Shown here piece by piece: positions 34,016-47,579 of a stretch of 64,000 nucleotides of DNA. The translations under genes and the position numbers were made by a program. Position 1 is the stretch's first letter. Each line of letters opens with the position of its first letter. The stretch lies in contig CM053337.1 in the NCBI GenBank assembly GCA_028583605.1, positions 18,020,694 to 18,084,693 of the forward strand. The letters are read 5' to 3'. The notes beneath the pieces are model-generated. The model saw only the letters and a program-made list of their open reading frames with translations. It was not told where the DNA came from and searched no databases. The stretch comes from Dastarcus helophoroides. Taxonomy: Eukaryota; Arthropoda; Insecta; Coleoptera; Bothrideridae.

Positions 34016-35192
34016 AAACAATTGGAAGTTTCAAAACAATTTTACATTCAAGTGACATTTGAAATTCATTTTCAGCTTAAATCGCAAGCGCCGGTAACGT
34101 AGTATTACTCGTGCAGATTCCTACTTTTATGATATTAGTTTGGGGTCCTAGGAAGAGAGGTCGCTGTTAAAATAAATCACTCTTAACTTACTCGCTGATC
34201 GTTTACATGGTATGAGAAGGTTATTTCAGCTTTCTGAATATGTTTGGGATAAAACATAGCCTTTTTATATTTTATTGGCTCTTTCTTCGGCAGTTACGCC
34301 TTTCTTCCTTTATTTTTGGCGAAGAAAAAGCTAATAAAACAAGAATAGAAATACTAATACTTGGTGGCAAAGAAGATACAGAGAATATCAAAAAGTAGTT
34401 GATTATTTCGCATAGTAAGGAATGTCTATACCAATTTTTATCAGAATCCCTTCAGTAATTGAGTCATAGAAAACGAACAAACAAGCAGACAAACACACTT
34501 TCGCATTTATCATGAGTAAGGATCTACCCTCGTAGCTCTGCTTCCGTTCTTCGTATATCTCGTTCAGGCAATCAACGAAATTGCGAATGAATTACAATTT
34601 TTGAATCGATTAGATATCGTCGCCAGTGTTTATCCGGCGATTTTATTTTTAAAAATCTCTGCATTGTTTCGCTAAAGTTTTCTAATAGCACAGTAATGAC
34701 ATGAAATCAATCACAACCCGAGCGTTATAATGGTGCACAGTTTTTTTCTCGATTCCGGCTTGTCACAGACTGATCATGTTAAAGTTATGCCGTTTTCAAG
34801 GGCAGGAATGTGACAAAGCCTCGAGCGATCATTTAACCACATTACGCGCAACTAGATTTTATCATCGTTTCTTATTAGAAAAAGATTCGATTTAATTTCT
34901 TTCTATGCGCATAATCGGAATTCATCTTTTCAGTATTCGAGATATAATCGTGATTTTGCGGAATTTAAATCGCTTAAATGTTTTAAATATCTCAACCATA
35001 AGTCAGACAGCGATCTCGAAAAAAATCGATCACTCGTACGGGGGAAGATTAAAAAGTTATCCACGTGGTTATGAAAGAACGGAACTGTTGCACTAAAAAT
35101 TTTTTTCTATACATATAACTATTATTAAATTTGGGTAGTTAGTCCAAGACTATTGACAATGCAAAAAATCTTCCCATAGTTCTCAACTCTTT
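34016..35192 (+). other. Intron segment with one transposon-end fragment
   Basis: This is mostly unique sequence. At 34425-34515 there is a further copy of the array H element end: ATGTCTATACCAATTTTTAT, CCTTCAGTAATTGAGTCATA, AACAAACAAGCAGACAAACA and CACTTTCGCATTTATCATGA. A 63-codon frame at 34905-35096 shows no recognisable similarity. Confidence 0.5.
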
Positions 35193-35307
35193 GTAACTCT
35201 TTAATTAATCGTAACTCGTTAACTAATCGTAACTCGTTAACTAATCGTAACTTGTTAACTCATCGTAACTCGTTAACTCATCGTAACTCGTTAACTCATC
35301 GTAACTT
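35193..35307 (+). repeat. 18 bp minisatellite (TAACTCGTTAACTAATCG)n
   Basis: About six copies at exact 18 bp spacing (TAAC at 35212, 35230, 35248, 35266, 35284 and 35302). Copies 1-3 carry CTAATCG and later ones CTCATCG, so two variants amplified in blocks. Each unit contains the palindrome GTTAAC. Confidence 0.92.
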
Positions 35308-35370
35308 ATAATTCAACCCTCGTATGTCTCTTTCTTGTGGACATTACTGAGGGACTTAAAAAACTAGGAT

Positions 35371-35860
35371 GAAATCGGGGGAATATAGTGAAAAAATTGA
35401 CGCTACCCCAGTGACGCGGCAACCGTTCGGGGGCGCCTTTCTTGGGGAGCGATTGTCGAGATTATCTATCTTGTGAGCAATCCAATCTAAACCGGCGCGC
35501 TATTACGAACAAAACGGGTCGGCGTGCCAAGCAGTCTATAGAATAGGAAGGCAGCGACGTTAAACGAGGCGGTGCGGCGGTGGTGGTGGGGCCCCCGTCT
35601 ATACTCTACGTTGTAGTTTATCTACTACATATTCACGTACAACATGGCTTATGAGTTATCTAAGTGCCGCCGAGGAAGAGCATCGCGCCGCCAGAGAGCT
35701 AGTTCCCAGCTATTTATTTCGTGAATTCTCTCGGTAACCGCGCCACGCCACGCCGCCCCTTTCTAACTGATATCATTAGGTCGCAATTAGGGAACTGTCT
35801 CTAGGAGTTCGAGACAACTACAATTGTGACAACTACGCGAACGTGAGTTATTTATCGTGG
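35371..35860 (+). promoter_or_regulatory. GC-rich island, possible enhancer or alternative first exon
   Basis: The segment is rich in CpG and GC (GGCGGTGCGGCGGTGGTGGT, GGGGCCCCC, CGCCACGCCACGCCGCCCC) in strong contrast to its AT-rich flanks. It ends at ACGCGAAC followed by GTGAGT at 35846, a good donor-like site. An ATG near 35644 opens only a 26-codon frame (MAYELSKCRRGR...). A non-coding alternative first exon of the da-like gene, or an intronic enhancer, would fit. There is no direct proof of either. Confidence 0.3.
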
Positions 35861-36659
35861 TGTTGCACCTTTCGCCCCTACCTTTTGCCAGTGTACTGGC
35901 GATGAACAATTTGACTAAATTTTAAACATTGACGGCGATATTTTGAAAAATTTTTCACCACCGTTGTTGCTTTGATGATTCTTTACCAATAGTTCAATAA
36001 CTAGTTAACTATAGTTACAACTTTTTTATCTTCGTTTCTTTTTTGTGTTAGGGGCGACTTAGGTCCCGCCGATTCCCGGTAATTGTTAGCATCGTCGTCA
36101 CCGATAACCCCGTAACCTTGCATTAGAAGTGCCGACTGATTATATCGTGATGTTGGTGTAATTAATTAAAAATTCATTTATTCGATAACTTTATCGTTGT
36201 GTACTGTGCAAGCGTGATTTGTTGATTTGGGATTAAATGTTGATCAAGTCGTGTTACGGATGGTGATGCTTTTCTTCGATAGTACTACCACCTTATGGCG
36301 AAAGTTTTTTTCGGAATGGATTACAATAATGGGTATTTGACCACCAAACAGGCGTTTTGGAAATATGGCCACAACGTCAATGCGGAAAGTGGTGTAAGTA
36401 TTTAAGCATAGACAATGTAGAGATTGTATGGGCAAAGTACGACGTAGGAAAATTTATTCAAATGCATAAAACACTCGAGTGTCACCCAGCCCTCTGAGGG
36501 TTACTTTTTCACAATATCTTGGTCCTATAGTGGTAACGTTTGTCAATAGTCAAACCGTCTTTACAATGGAAGTGACAATTTCAGTGTTTCCCAACCTTTT
36601 GACAGTGACACACTTGACAGTGACACACATGCATCGTCTTCGGAATTTTGTTTGCGACG
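35861..36659 (+). other. Unique intron segment
   Basis: Non-repetitive, moderate complexity. Short frames at 36244-36435 (-) and 36479-36724 (+) show no family similarity and no splice context. I see no gene here. Confidence 0.4.
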
Positions 36660-36750
36660 AAAAAAAATTGACCGTCTTGAGAACTGCTGACAGAAGTGAA
36701 AATTTAAAATTAAGAAATATGTAGTGTTGCCTTTCGAACCTACACTAGTA
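36660..36750 (+). repeat. Dispersed repeat family R1, third copy
   Basis: It contains GACCGTCTTGAGAACTGCTG, ACAGAAGTGAAAATTTAAAA and TTCGAACCTACACTAG, matching 26195-26290 in order. It directly precedes the TCGA satellite. Confidence 0.6.
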
Positions 36751-36759
36751 AACAAATCA

Positions 36760-39700
36760 GAATATTGGAAATATTCAAAATTTCGATAATGTCGATACAT
36801 CGAAAAAAAAAATCGAATAAAAAAAACGGTCGACATATTAAAAAAAGATCGAAACTTCGAAAAAAATCTAAACAATCGAAATCGTACCACAACATAGAAA
36901 GATCAATTTATATTTCATCCATCCTTGAACAATAATTAAAATACCGAGTAGAGATTCAAGTGGCAGTAAAATCGAAATATCGAGAATAAAATCGAAATAT
37001 CAAGAAAAACATTGTAAGTCGATTAAAACACGAAGCATCATGAAGAAAATGAAATATCGACAAAAAATCGAAACATCGAAAGAAAATCGAAATGTTGAAA
37101 TAAGGTCAAATATTGAAAAAAAGTCGAAATATCGATAAAGCGAAAAAAGCGAAATATCGAGAACATATCGATATGTCAAGGAAACATTATACTAAAGACG
37201 AAGCATCTAAAAAAATTGAAGTATCAACAAAAGATCGAAATATCGAAAAAAAAATCGAAATATCGAAAAAAAATCGAAATGTTGCATAACGGTCGAAATA
37301 TCGTAAAAAGATCGAAATTTTGAAAAATCGTAATATCGATAAATAAATCGATTTATATGGTGCCATCATATAGAACAAATAAAAGTTAATGTACCCTTGA
37401 AGAATCGAAATATCGAGGAGAACATCGTAAATCGATTAAAATACGAAGCATAAAAAAAACGAAAGACCGATAAATTACAGAGAATACCGATAAAAGATCG
37501 AAACATCGAAAAAGAATCGAAATATTGAAAAAAAAGGTCGAAATATCGACAGAGCGAAAAAATCGAAATATCGAGAACATAATCGATATATCAAGGAAAA
37601 CTAAAATCGATTAAAAAATGAAGCATCAAGAAAAAATGGAAGTATCAACAAAAGATCGAAATATCGAAAAAAATCGAAATATTGAGAAAATAATCGATAT
37701 ATCAAGGAAAACGTATGTCGATTAAAACACGAGGCATCAAGAAAAAAATCGAAGTATCGGCAAAAGATCGAAATATCGAAAAAAAATCGAAATGTTGAAT
37801 AATGGTAGAAATATCAAAAAAGATCGAAACTTTGAAAAATCGAAATATCGAAAACTAAATTGGATTATATGGTGCCATCATATAGAACAATTAATTGTTA
37901 AAGTACCCTTGAAGAATCGAAATATCGAGAATAAAATCGAAATATCGAGGAGAACATCGTAAATCGATTAAAATACGAAGCATAAAAAACTAAATATCGA
38001 TAAAAGATCGAAATATCGAAAATAGATCGAAACATCGAAAAAAAATCGAAATGTTGAAAAAAAAGGATGAAATATCGCCAAAGCGAAAAAATCAAAATAT
38101 CGAGAACATAATCGATATATCAAGGAAAACTAAAATCGATTAAAAGATGAAGCATCAAGAAAAAATCGAAGTATCAACAAATGATCGAAATATCGAACAA
38201 AATCGAAATATCGAGAACATAATTGATATATCAAGGAAAACCTATATCGATTAAAAGACGAAGCATCAAGAAAAAATCGAAGTACTAACAAAAGATCGAA
38301 ATATCGAAAAAAATCGAAATATATGGTGCCATCATATAGAACAATTAATAGTTAAAGTACCCTTGAAGAATCGAAATATCAAGAATAAAATCGAAATATC
38401 GAGAAGAACATCGTAAATCGATTAAAATACGAAGGTTGAAATATCGACAGAGCGAAAAAATCGAAATATCGAGAACGTAATCGATATATCAAGGAAAACT
38501 TGAATCGATTAAAAGTTGAAGCATCAAGAAAAAATTGAACTTTCAACAAAAGATCGAAATATCGAAAAAAATTGAAATATCGAGAACATAATCGATATAT
38601 CAAGGAAAACGTATATCGACCAAAAGACGAAGCATCAAGAAAAAATCGAAGTATCAACAAAAGATCGAAATATCGAAAAAAAAACGAAATGTTTAACGGT
38701 AGAAATATCGAAAAAGATCGAAACTTTGAAAAATCGAAATATTGAAAATTAAATCATATTATATGGCGCCATCAGATAGAACAATTAATAGTTAATATAC
38801 CGTTGAAGAATCGAAATATCAAGGAGAACATCGTAAATCGATTTAAACACGAAGCATAAAAAAAAACAAAAGATCGGTAAAAGATCGAAATATCAAAAAA
38901 GAATCGAAATATTGCAAAAAAAGGTCGACATATAGCCAAAGCGAAAAAATCGCAATATCGAGAAGATAATCGATATATCAAGGAAAACTTAAAACGATTA
39001 AAAGATGAATCATTAAGAAAAAATCGAAGTATCAACAAAAGATCGAAATATCGAAAAAAATCGAAATATCGAGAACATAGTCGACATATCAAGGAAAACT
39101 TAAATCGATTAATAGATGAAGCATCAAGAAAAAATCGAACTTTCAACAAAAGATCGAAATATCGAAAAAAATTGAAATATCGAGAACGTAATCGATATAT
39201 CAAAGAAAACGTATATCGATCAAAAGACGAAGCATCAAGAAAAAATCGAAGTATCAACAAAAGATCGAAATATCGAAAAAAATCGAAACGTGAAATAACG
39301 GTAGAATATCGAAAAAAGATCGAAACTTTGAAAAATCGAAATACCCAAAACTAAATCGAATTATATGGGGCCATCATATAGAACAATTAATAGTTAATGT
39401 AGACTTGAAGAGTCGAAATATCGAGAACAAAATCGAAATATCAAGGAGAACATCGTAAATCGATTAAAATACGAAGCATAAAAAAAACGAAATATCGATA
39501 AAACATCGAAACATCGAAAAAGAATCGAAATATTAAAAAAAAAGGTTGAAATATCGACAAAGCGAAAAAATTGAAATATCAAGAACATAATCGATATATC
39601 AAGGAAAAGATAAATCGATTAAAAAAATGAAGCATCAAGAAAAAATCGAAGTATCAACAAAAGATCGAAATATCGAAAAATAATCGAAATATCGAGAACA

Positions 39701-42700
39701 TAATCGATATATCAAGGAAAACGTAAATCGATTAAAAAACGAAGCATCAAAAAAAATCGAAGTATCAAAAAAAGATCGAAATATCGAAAAGAATCGAAAT
39801 GTTGAATAACGGTCGAAATATCGAAAAAAGATCGAAACTTTGAAAAATCGAAATACCGAAAACTAAATCAAATTATATGGGGCCATCATATAGAACAATT
39901 AATAGTTAATGTAGACTTGAAGAATCGAAATATCGAGAATAAAATCGAAATATCAAGGAGAACATCGTAAATCGATTAAAATACGAAGCATAAAAAAACG
40001 AAATATCGATAAAAGATCTAAACATCGAAAATAGATCAAAACATCGAAAAAAAATCGAAATGTTGAATAACGGTAGAAGTATCGAAAAAAGATCAAAACT
40101 TTGAAAAAATCGAAATATCGAAAACTAAATCGAATCATATGGTGCCATCATATAGAATACTTAATAGCTAATGTAGACTTGAAGAATCGAAATATCGAGA
40201 ATAAAATCGAAACATCAAGGAGAACATGGTAAATCGATTAAAATACGAAACATAAAAAAACGAAATATCGATAAGATAGAAACATGGAAAAAAAATCGAA
40301 ATATTGAAAAAAAAAGGTTGAAATTTCGACAAAGCGAAAAAATCGAAATATCGAGATCATAATCATATATCAAGGAAAACTTAAATCGATTAAAAGATGA
40401 AGCATCAAGAAAAAATCGAACTTTCAACAACAGATCAAAATATCGACAAAAATCGAAATATCGAGAACATAATCGATTTATCAAGGAAAACGTATATCGA
40501 TTAAAAGATGATACATTAAGAAAAAATCGAAATATCAACAAAAGATCGAAATATCGAAAAAAATCGAAACGTGAAATAACGGTAGAAATATCGATAAAAG
40601 ATCGAAACTTTGAAAAATTGAAATATTGAAAACCAAATCGAAATTATATGGTGCCATCATATAGAACAATTAATAGTTAAAGTACCCTTGAAGAATCGAA
40701 ATATCGAGACTAAAATCGAAATACCAAGAACATCGTAAATCAATTAAAATACGAAGCATAAAAAGCCAAAGATCGATAAAAGATCGAAACATCGAAAAAG
40801 AATCGAAATATTAAAAAAAAAAGGTCAAAATATCGACAAAGCGAAAAAAAATCGAAATATCGAGAACATAATCGATATATCAAGGAAAACTTAAATCGAT
40901 TAAAAGATGAAGTATCAAGAAAAACTCGAAGTATCAACAAAAAGATCAAAATATCAAAAAAAAATCAAAATATCGAAAAAAATCAAAATATCGGGAACAT
41001 AATCGATATATCAAGGAAAACGTATATCGATTAAAAGACGAAACATCAAGAAAAAAAATCAAAATATATGGTGCCATCATATAGAACAATTAATAGTTAA
41101 AGTATCCTTGAAGAATCGAAATATCGAGAATAAAATCGAAATGCCGAGAAGAACATCGTAAATTAATTAAAATAGGAAGCATAAAAAAAAAACAAAATAT
41201 CGATAAAAAAATTGTAACGTCAAAAAAAGATCGAAACATCGAAAAAAAATCGAAATATCGAGAACATAATCGATATATCAAGGAAAACTTAAATCGATTG
41301 AGAGATGAAATAATAGTTAATAGAAATTAATAGTTAATGTAGGCTTGAAGAATCGAAATATCGAAAATAAAATCGAAATATTGAGGAGGAACATCGTAAA
41401 TCGATTAAAATACGAAGCATATAAAAAACGAAATATCGATAAAAGATCGAAACATTGAAAAAAAAATCGAAATATTTAAAAAAAAAAGTTGAAATATTCA
41501 CAAAGCGAAAAAATCGAAATATCGAGAACATAATCGATATATCAAAGAAAACCTAAATCGATTAAAAGATGAAGCATCAAGAAAAAATCGAACTTTCAAC
41601 AAAAGATTGAAATATCAAAAAAAAATTGAAATATCGAGAACATAATCCATATATCAAGGAAAACGTAAATCGATTAAAAAACGAAGCAACAAGAAAAAAT
41701 CGAAGTATCAACAAAAGATCCAAATATCGAAAAGAATCGAAATGTTGAATAACGGTCGAAATATCGGAAAAAGGTCGAAAAAAAAGAAAAAAATCGAAAT
41801 ATCAACAAAGGATCGAAATATCGAAAAAAAATCGAAATATCGAAAAAAATCGAAATATCGAGAACATAATCGATATATGAAGGAAAACCTATATCGATTA
41901 AAAGACGAAGCATCAAGAAAAAATCGAAGTATCATCAAAAGATTGAAATATCGAAAAAAATCGAAATGTTGATTAACGGTAGAAATATCGAAAAAAGATC
42001 GAAACTTAGAAAAATCGAAATATCGAAAACTAAATCGGATTATATCGGGCCATCATATAGAACAATTAATAGTTAATGTAGACTTAAAGAATCGAAATAT
42101 CGAGAACAAAATCGAAATATCAAGGAGAACATCGTAAATCGATTAAAACATGAAGTATAAAAAAAAAAGAAATATCGATAGGAAATCATAACATCGAAAA
42201 AGATCCTAAATATTGAAAAAAAGGTCGAAGTATCGACAAAGCGAAAAAATCGAAATATCGAGAACATAATCGATATATCAAGGAAAACTTAAATCGATTA
42301 AAAGATGAAGCATCAAGAAAAATCGAAGTATCAACAAAAGATCGAAATATCGAAAAAAAATGGAAATGTTGAATAACGATCGAAATATCGAAAAAAGATC
42401 GAAACTTTGAAAAATCGAAATATCGAAAACTAAATCGAATTATATGGTGGCATCATATAGAATAATTAATAGTTAATATACTCTTGAAGGATCGAAATAT
42501 CGAGAATAAAATAGAAATATCAAGAACATCGTAGATCGATTCAAACACGAAACATAAAAAAAACGAAATATTGATAAAAGATCAAAACATCGAAAAAGAA
42601 TCGAAATATTGGAAAGAAATGTGGAAAAAATCGAAATATTGAGAACATAATTGATATATCAAGGAAAAATATTAAATAGATTAAAAGATGAAGCAACAAG

Positions 42701-45670
42701 AAAAATCGAAGTATCAGCAAAAGATCGAAATATCGAAAAAAAATGGAAATGTTGAATAACGATCGAAATATCGAAAAAAGATCGAAACTTTGAAAAATCG
42801 AAATATCGAAAACTAAATCGAATTATATGGTGGCATCATATAGAACAATTAATAGTTAATGTACGATTCTTCAATCGAAATATCGAGAATAAAATAGAAA
42901 TATCAAGAACATCGTAGATCGATTCAAACACGAAACATAAAAAAAACGAAATATTGATAAAAGATCAAAACATCGAAAAAGAATCGAAATATTGGAAAGA
43001 AAGGTGGAAAAATCGAAATATCGAGAACAAAATTGATATATTGTTACGGGCTTTATCGGTTTGAATTGATACACGTGATAGATTATTACCCACTTTATTA
43101 CTGAACTCAACTTGGATCACCACAATTGACAATTAACTCACTTCTACTAACTCACTAATTGCACTGATTCTAACTGACTGACTCGAGGGAAAGCTGACCG
43201 CCTTTTATAGTTTTGGCCCCCGGATTCTAGAACTTTTCGGCAGATAAGGCTTATCGTTTGCCGAAATTTCTGGAACGCTTATCTGCCATTTGTTTCGTTA
43301 TCGCGGCCGCTTTCCCCTTATCAGATCCTTCTAGAAACTTTTTTTCATTTACTAAATTCTACAATTCTATTCTAAATCCTATTTCATCTATTTACATTGC
43401 GTTACAATATCAAGGAAAAATTAAATCGATTAAAAGATGAAGCATCAAGAAAAAATCGAAGTATCAACAAAAGATCGAAATATCGAAAAAATCGAAATAT
43501 CAAGAACATAATCGATATATCGAGGAAAACGTAAATCGATTAAAAGACGAAAAATCAAGAAAAAATCGAAGTATTAACAAAAAATCGAAATATCGAAAAA
43601 ATCGAAATGTCGGCAAATGATCGAAACTTTGAAAAATCGAAATATTGAAAACCAAATCGAAATATATGGTGCCATCACGTAGAACAATTCATAGTTAATG
43701 TACTCTTGAAGAATCGAAATATCGAGAATAAAATCGAAATATCAATGAAAGCATCGTAAATCGGCGCGCTAAGGAAAACATCGTAAATTCATTAAAACAC
43801 GAAGCATCAAGAAGAAAACGAAATATCGACAAAATATCGAAACACGGAAAAGAAAATCGAAAGGTTGAAATAGAGTCTAAATATCGGGAAAATTTGAAAT
43901 TTTGAAAAAAATCGAAATGTCAAAAAAATATAAATATACTGGCAATATAATCGAAATTTTAAGGATTAAAACGCGAAGCATCCAGAAGGAAACAGAAGGA
44001 AACATCGACAAGAAAATCGAAATGTTGAAAAAGGTCTAAATATCGAAAAACAATCGAAGTTTTGAAAAAAATCGAAATGATCAATCAAAAGATCGAAGTA
44101 GCGAAAAAACTTGAAAACTTTGGGAAAAATCGAAATATCGAAATATATCACGTCAACACGTAGAAAATTCAATTCATATTTGTTCTTCCACCTTTAAATA
44201 ATTGAAATATCGAGAAGAAATCGAAAAAGGGAATAAAATCGATATATCAAGAAAAAATCGCAATATCGAGAAAAACTTGTAAATCGATTAAAAGACGAAG
44301 CAAAAAGAATAGAAATATCAATAAAAGATCGAAATATTAAAAAAATCGAAATGTTGAAAAAAAGTGGAAATATCGAGAAATATCGAAAAAAGATCGAAAC
44401 TTTGAAAAAATCGAAATGTCGAAAACAAAATCGAAATATATTGTCCCATAAAATAGAAAATTAATTTTATATTTGTTCCACCCTTGAAGAATTGATATCG
44501 AGAAAGAATCGAAAAAGCGAAAAAATCGATATATTGAGAATGAAATCGAAATATCATCAACATCGAAATATATCGTCCTATAACATAGAAAATTAAATTT
44601 ATATTTGTTCCGCCCTTGAAGAATTGATATATCGGGAAGGAATCGAAAAAGCGAAAAAATCGATATTTTGAGAATGAAATCGAAATATCAAGGAAAACAT
44701 CTGAAACCGATTAAAAGACGAAGAATCAAGGAAAAATCGAAATATCGAAGAAATATCGAAATACCGAATAAATGAAAATGTTGAAAAACGATCGAAATAT
44801 CGATAAAAGATAGAAACTTCGAAAAAAATCGAAATATCGAAAACAAAATCGAAATATATTGTCCCATAAAATAGAAAATTAATTTTATATTTGTTCCACC
44901 CTTGAAGAATTGATATCGAGAAGGAATCGAAAGAGCGAAAAAATCGAAATATTGAGAATGAAATCGAAATATCATCAAAATCGAAATATATCGTCCTATA
45001 ACTTTATATTTGTTCCGCCCTTGAAGAATTGATATATCGAGAAGGAATCGGAAAAGCGAAAAAATCGATATTTTGAGAATGAAATCGAAATATCAAGGAA
45101 AACATCTGAAACCGATTAAAAGACGAAGAATCCAGGAAAATCGAAATATCGAAGAAAGATCGAAATACCGAATAAATGAAAATGTTGAAAAACGATCGAA
45201 ATATACAAAAAAGATCGAAACTTTGAAAAAAAATGGGAATATCGAAAATAAAATCGAAATATATCGTCTTTTGATAGAAAATTAAATTTATATTTGTTCT
45301 ACTCTTAAATCGACATATCAAGAAAAACCACAAATCGAGTAAACCTCAAAAAAAAAAACTCTAAATATTGATTAAATTCGAAACCGAAATTAAGGTGAAT
45401 AAACTTAAAATATCGAAATATTCAAAATTTAAAATATTGCCAAATTTTGAATTACAGAAAAGTGCAAATATTTTTATTTTGATTTAAATCCACTCGCAAA
45501 AGTCAAACTCATTGAAAAGAATCGAAACGTCGAAAGAAAAAATCGAAATAAGAGAATAAGTGAAACAAAAAAATTTCAAATCCCGAATAGAATCAAAACA
45601 TAAAATAAAATCGACATGTCAAAAAAATCCAAATATGGAGTTTATTTCGAAATATCGAAAATTCGACAAA
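36760..45670 (+). repeat. Array I: TCGAAATA satellite, A-rich strand on +
   Basis: About 8.9 kb built from words such as ATCGAAATATCGAAAAAA. A loose higher-order unit is marked by TATGGTGCCATCATATAGAA, CAATTAATAGTTAATGTA, AGAATCGAAATATCGAGAAT and AACATCGTAAATCGATTAAA. The CATCATATAGAAC marker falls near 37365, 37873, 38329, 38770, 39371, 39885, 40149, 40656, 41075, 42050, 42448 and 42834, so most spacings are 400-600 bp. From about 43.7 kb the marker changes to CACGTAGAA and then to ATATCGTCCTATAACATAG with TTTGTTCCGCCCTTGAAGAA. An LTR interrupts the array at 43042-43406. Confidence 0.9.
43042..43406. mobile_element. Solo LTR (365 bp), probably Ty3/gypsy-like
   Basis: The segment is non-satellite sequence starting TGTTACGGGC and ending GCGTTACA, so it has the TG...CA ends of a retroviral-type LTR. 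It is flanked on both sides by ATAT (43038-43041 and 43407-43410). Removing the insert and one ATAT restores GATATATCAAGG, which is exactly the phrase found throughout the surrounding satellite. A 4 bp duplication fits the Ty3/gypsy group, several of which favour AT-rich targets. A TTTATAG TATA-like box lies near 43204. GGCAGATAAG and CTTATCTGCC form an inverted repeat within it. No gag-pol or second LTR is present. Confidence 0.82.
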
Positions 45671-47579
45671 AAGTTGACATCGCCATCTGTTCTTGTTTTT
45701 TTTTGCATTCTACTCGCGGTGCTCTGAAGGGTTGCCCTTTGCGAGTGAATTAAAGTTAAAAAGAAAAAAAAAAGGAAACACGATAAAAAATTTCAGGAAC
45801 GGTAAAAAATTTGAGAAAAGTCCAAATTTTGAGACTAGAGCTTGGAGAAAAAATAGAACTAGAAAAAAAAAATGAAACTGATAACTCATAAGTTAAATTT
45901 TAACTTGAAAATTTATTGTAACGAAAATACTAATAATTTGGAATACTTTTGAATTTTGCGGGTAAACTGCCACTTATTTATAGGGTACTGTGTGTGGTAG
46001 GGTAAAATAAATTGGTTGTGACTGATAGTTACTCTTGGTCACCGACTAAGCCTCCGTTGAGAAATATTTTTACGTCACCAAGGCGAATTCCGTCCAAAAT
46101 TTCCCAAGTTTATTACATTTCCTTTGGGCCGCCGGCTTCCAATATTTTGTATCGAATGTGTATCGGAAAATTTATTACCCGAACCCTCTAAAGCGGTTAG
46201 TCAGCATATTTTCTCCACATATTACATTCACCGGAGTCGGGATTTTTTGCAGCATCATCTCATATAGAGCGCACGACTTCATTCCGACATTAATATCGAA
46301 ACAAATATGATGGGGCCACAGTTACACAATTTGAAAAAAAAAAAATTGGACGAAATAATTTATTGCGATGGCACACTGCTACTGTGTTCGTTCGATTTAT
46401 GTTGGACTGCAAGTGACGGTTTAAGCGAGGCCAACGATGCATCCGAGTCGAGTAAATAAATTAAGTCGGTGTCAACTGGAGTCAAAGTTAACGCTTTTTA
46501 ATTGTACCAAACCCATGACTAATTAGATACACACAGGCGTCGAATTTCAGGACATTGCTGAAAATCCGCACGACGCGACGAGATGAGTAACTAAATTACG
46601 TGTGGACTAACTTATTAATTGCATAATGATCTAATTAATCAATGTTTAATTAGGAAATAGGTCAAGCTTTGTTTTGATGTGTTCAATTACGCATTACGAT
46701 TACTAGAGGTTTTGGTTAAAAATATAATAAATATTGTTGGTTAAATCATTGGGCAAAGTTGAAACAGACATGGTGGAATCATAACATTAATTTGAAATAA
46801 ATGATCGTGTCGAAGAAAAATAACGGTTTTTCACTCGAAGCTGCTGCAGTAGCACAAGGGGCCTGAGAACATTTGCACAATAAATTGTAGTAGATACGCT
46901 CGGGGTATTCTGGAAATGAACGTCATATTTGTACTATTTCAAATCTGTGACTAAATAAAACGAGCTCAAAATAGAAACCTATTAATTTTGAAAATAATTG
47001 ATGAGGTAATTTAATTTTTATTATAAAATAATGCAGGGAAAAATCAAACTTATAACTTACATCCACGTTTTAGTATAAAAGAAAAAAAAATACAAATTCG
47101 AAAGTTACACATAACCAACCACAATTAAAATTAGCCGAGGGCGCAGCTAAGGCAATCAATTTCCAACTTCCTAAATAAATGGGCATATGTTTCATTTTGA
47201 TTTGTTAAAATTTGTCGCCGCTTGTTCGTGTGTGGTCCTAGCACAAGAAAATTTATTACTAATTCCACCATAAACATGTCGGTAATATTCCTTGAAAATT
47301 TTAGGTAATGAAGCAATAAAACGAAGAGGCAGAGATTAAAATAGTGACCGAGACCAATTCCTTTCATGTGCTATAAATTTATCGCCTATTTCTTTCAGAC
47401 TTATTGTAGTATGCTTCAATGAAGCACATGGAAATTGTAATATTAACAATATACGGGGGCAAACTTAATCGATTAACAATAGAAGGATCCATCAAATATA
47501 AATTGATCTCTCGAAGGATCGATCAAATATAAATTGATCTCCCAATGTCATGCATGGCATTAAATCGATTTTGGTTTCG
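45671..47579 (+). other. Unique spacer between inverted satellite arms
   Basis: About 1.9 kb of non-satellite intron, with moderate GC around 46000-46470. I find no exon with E-protein similarity; antisense and sense frames of 60-80 codons look random. Near its end, two copies of ATCAAATATAAATTGATCTC (47490 and 47525) mark the transition to the inverted satellite. Confidence 0.45.
45705..45755 (-). repeat. Short dispersed hairpin motif (copy 2, inverted)
   Basis: The reverse complement starts TTTAATTCACTCGC and ends GCGAGTAGAATGC as at 13217-13263, with a different loop. It lies exactly at the edge of the TCGA satellite. Confidence 0.5.

Noticed and set aside
36479..36724. 81-codon frame MSPSPLRVTFSQYLG...
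   Set aside because: It runs into dispersed repeat R1, shows no similarity and has no splice borders.
43258..43440. 60-codon frame MPKFLERLSAICFVI...
   Set aside because: It lies inside the solo LTR and crosses its border into satellite; LTRs do not normally encode protein.
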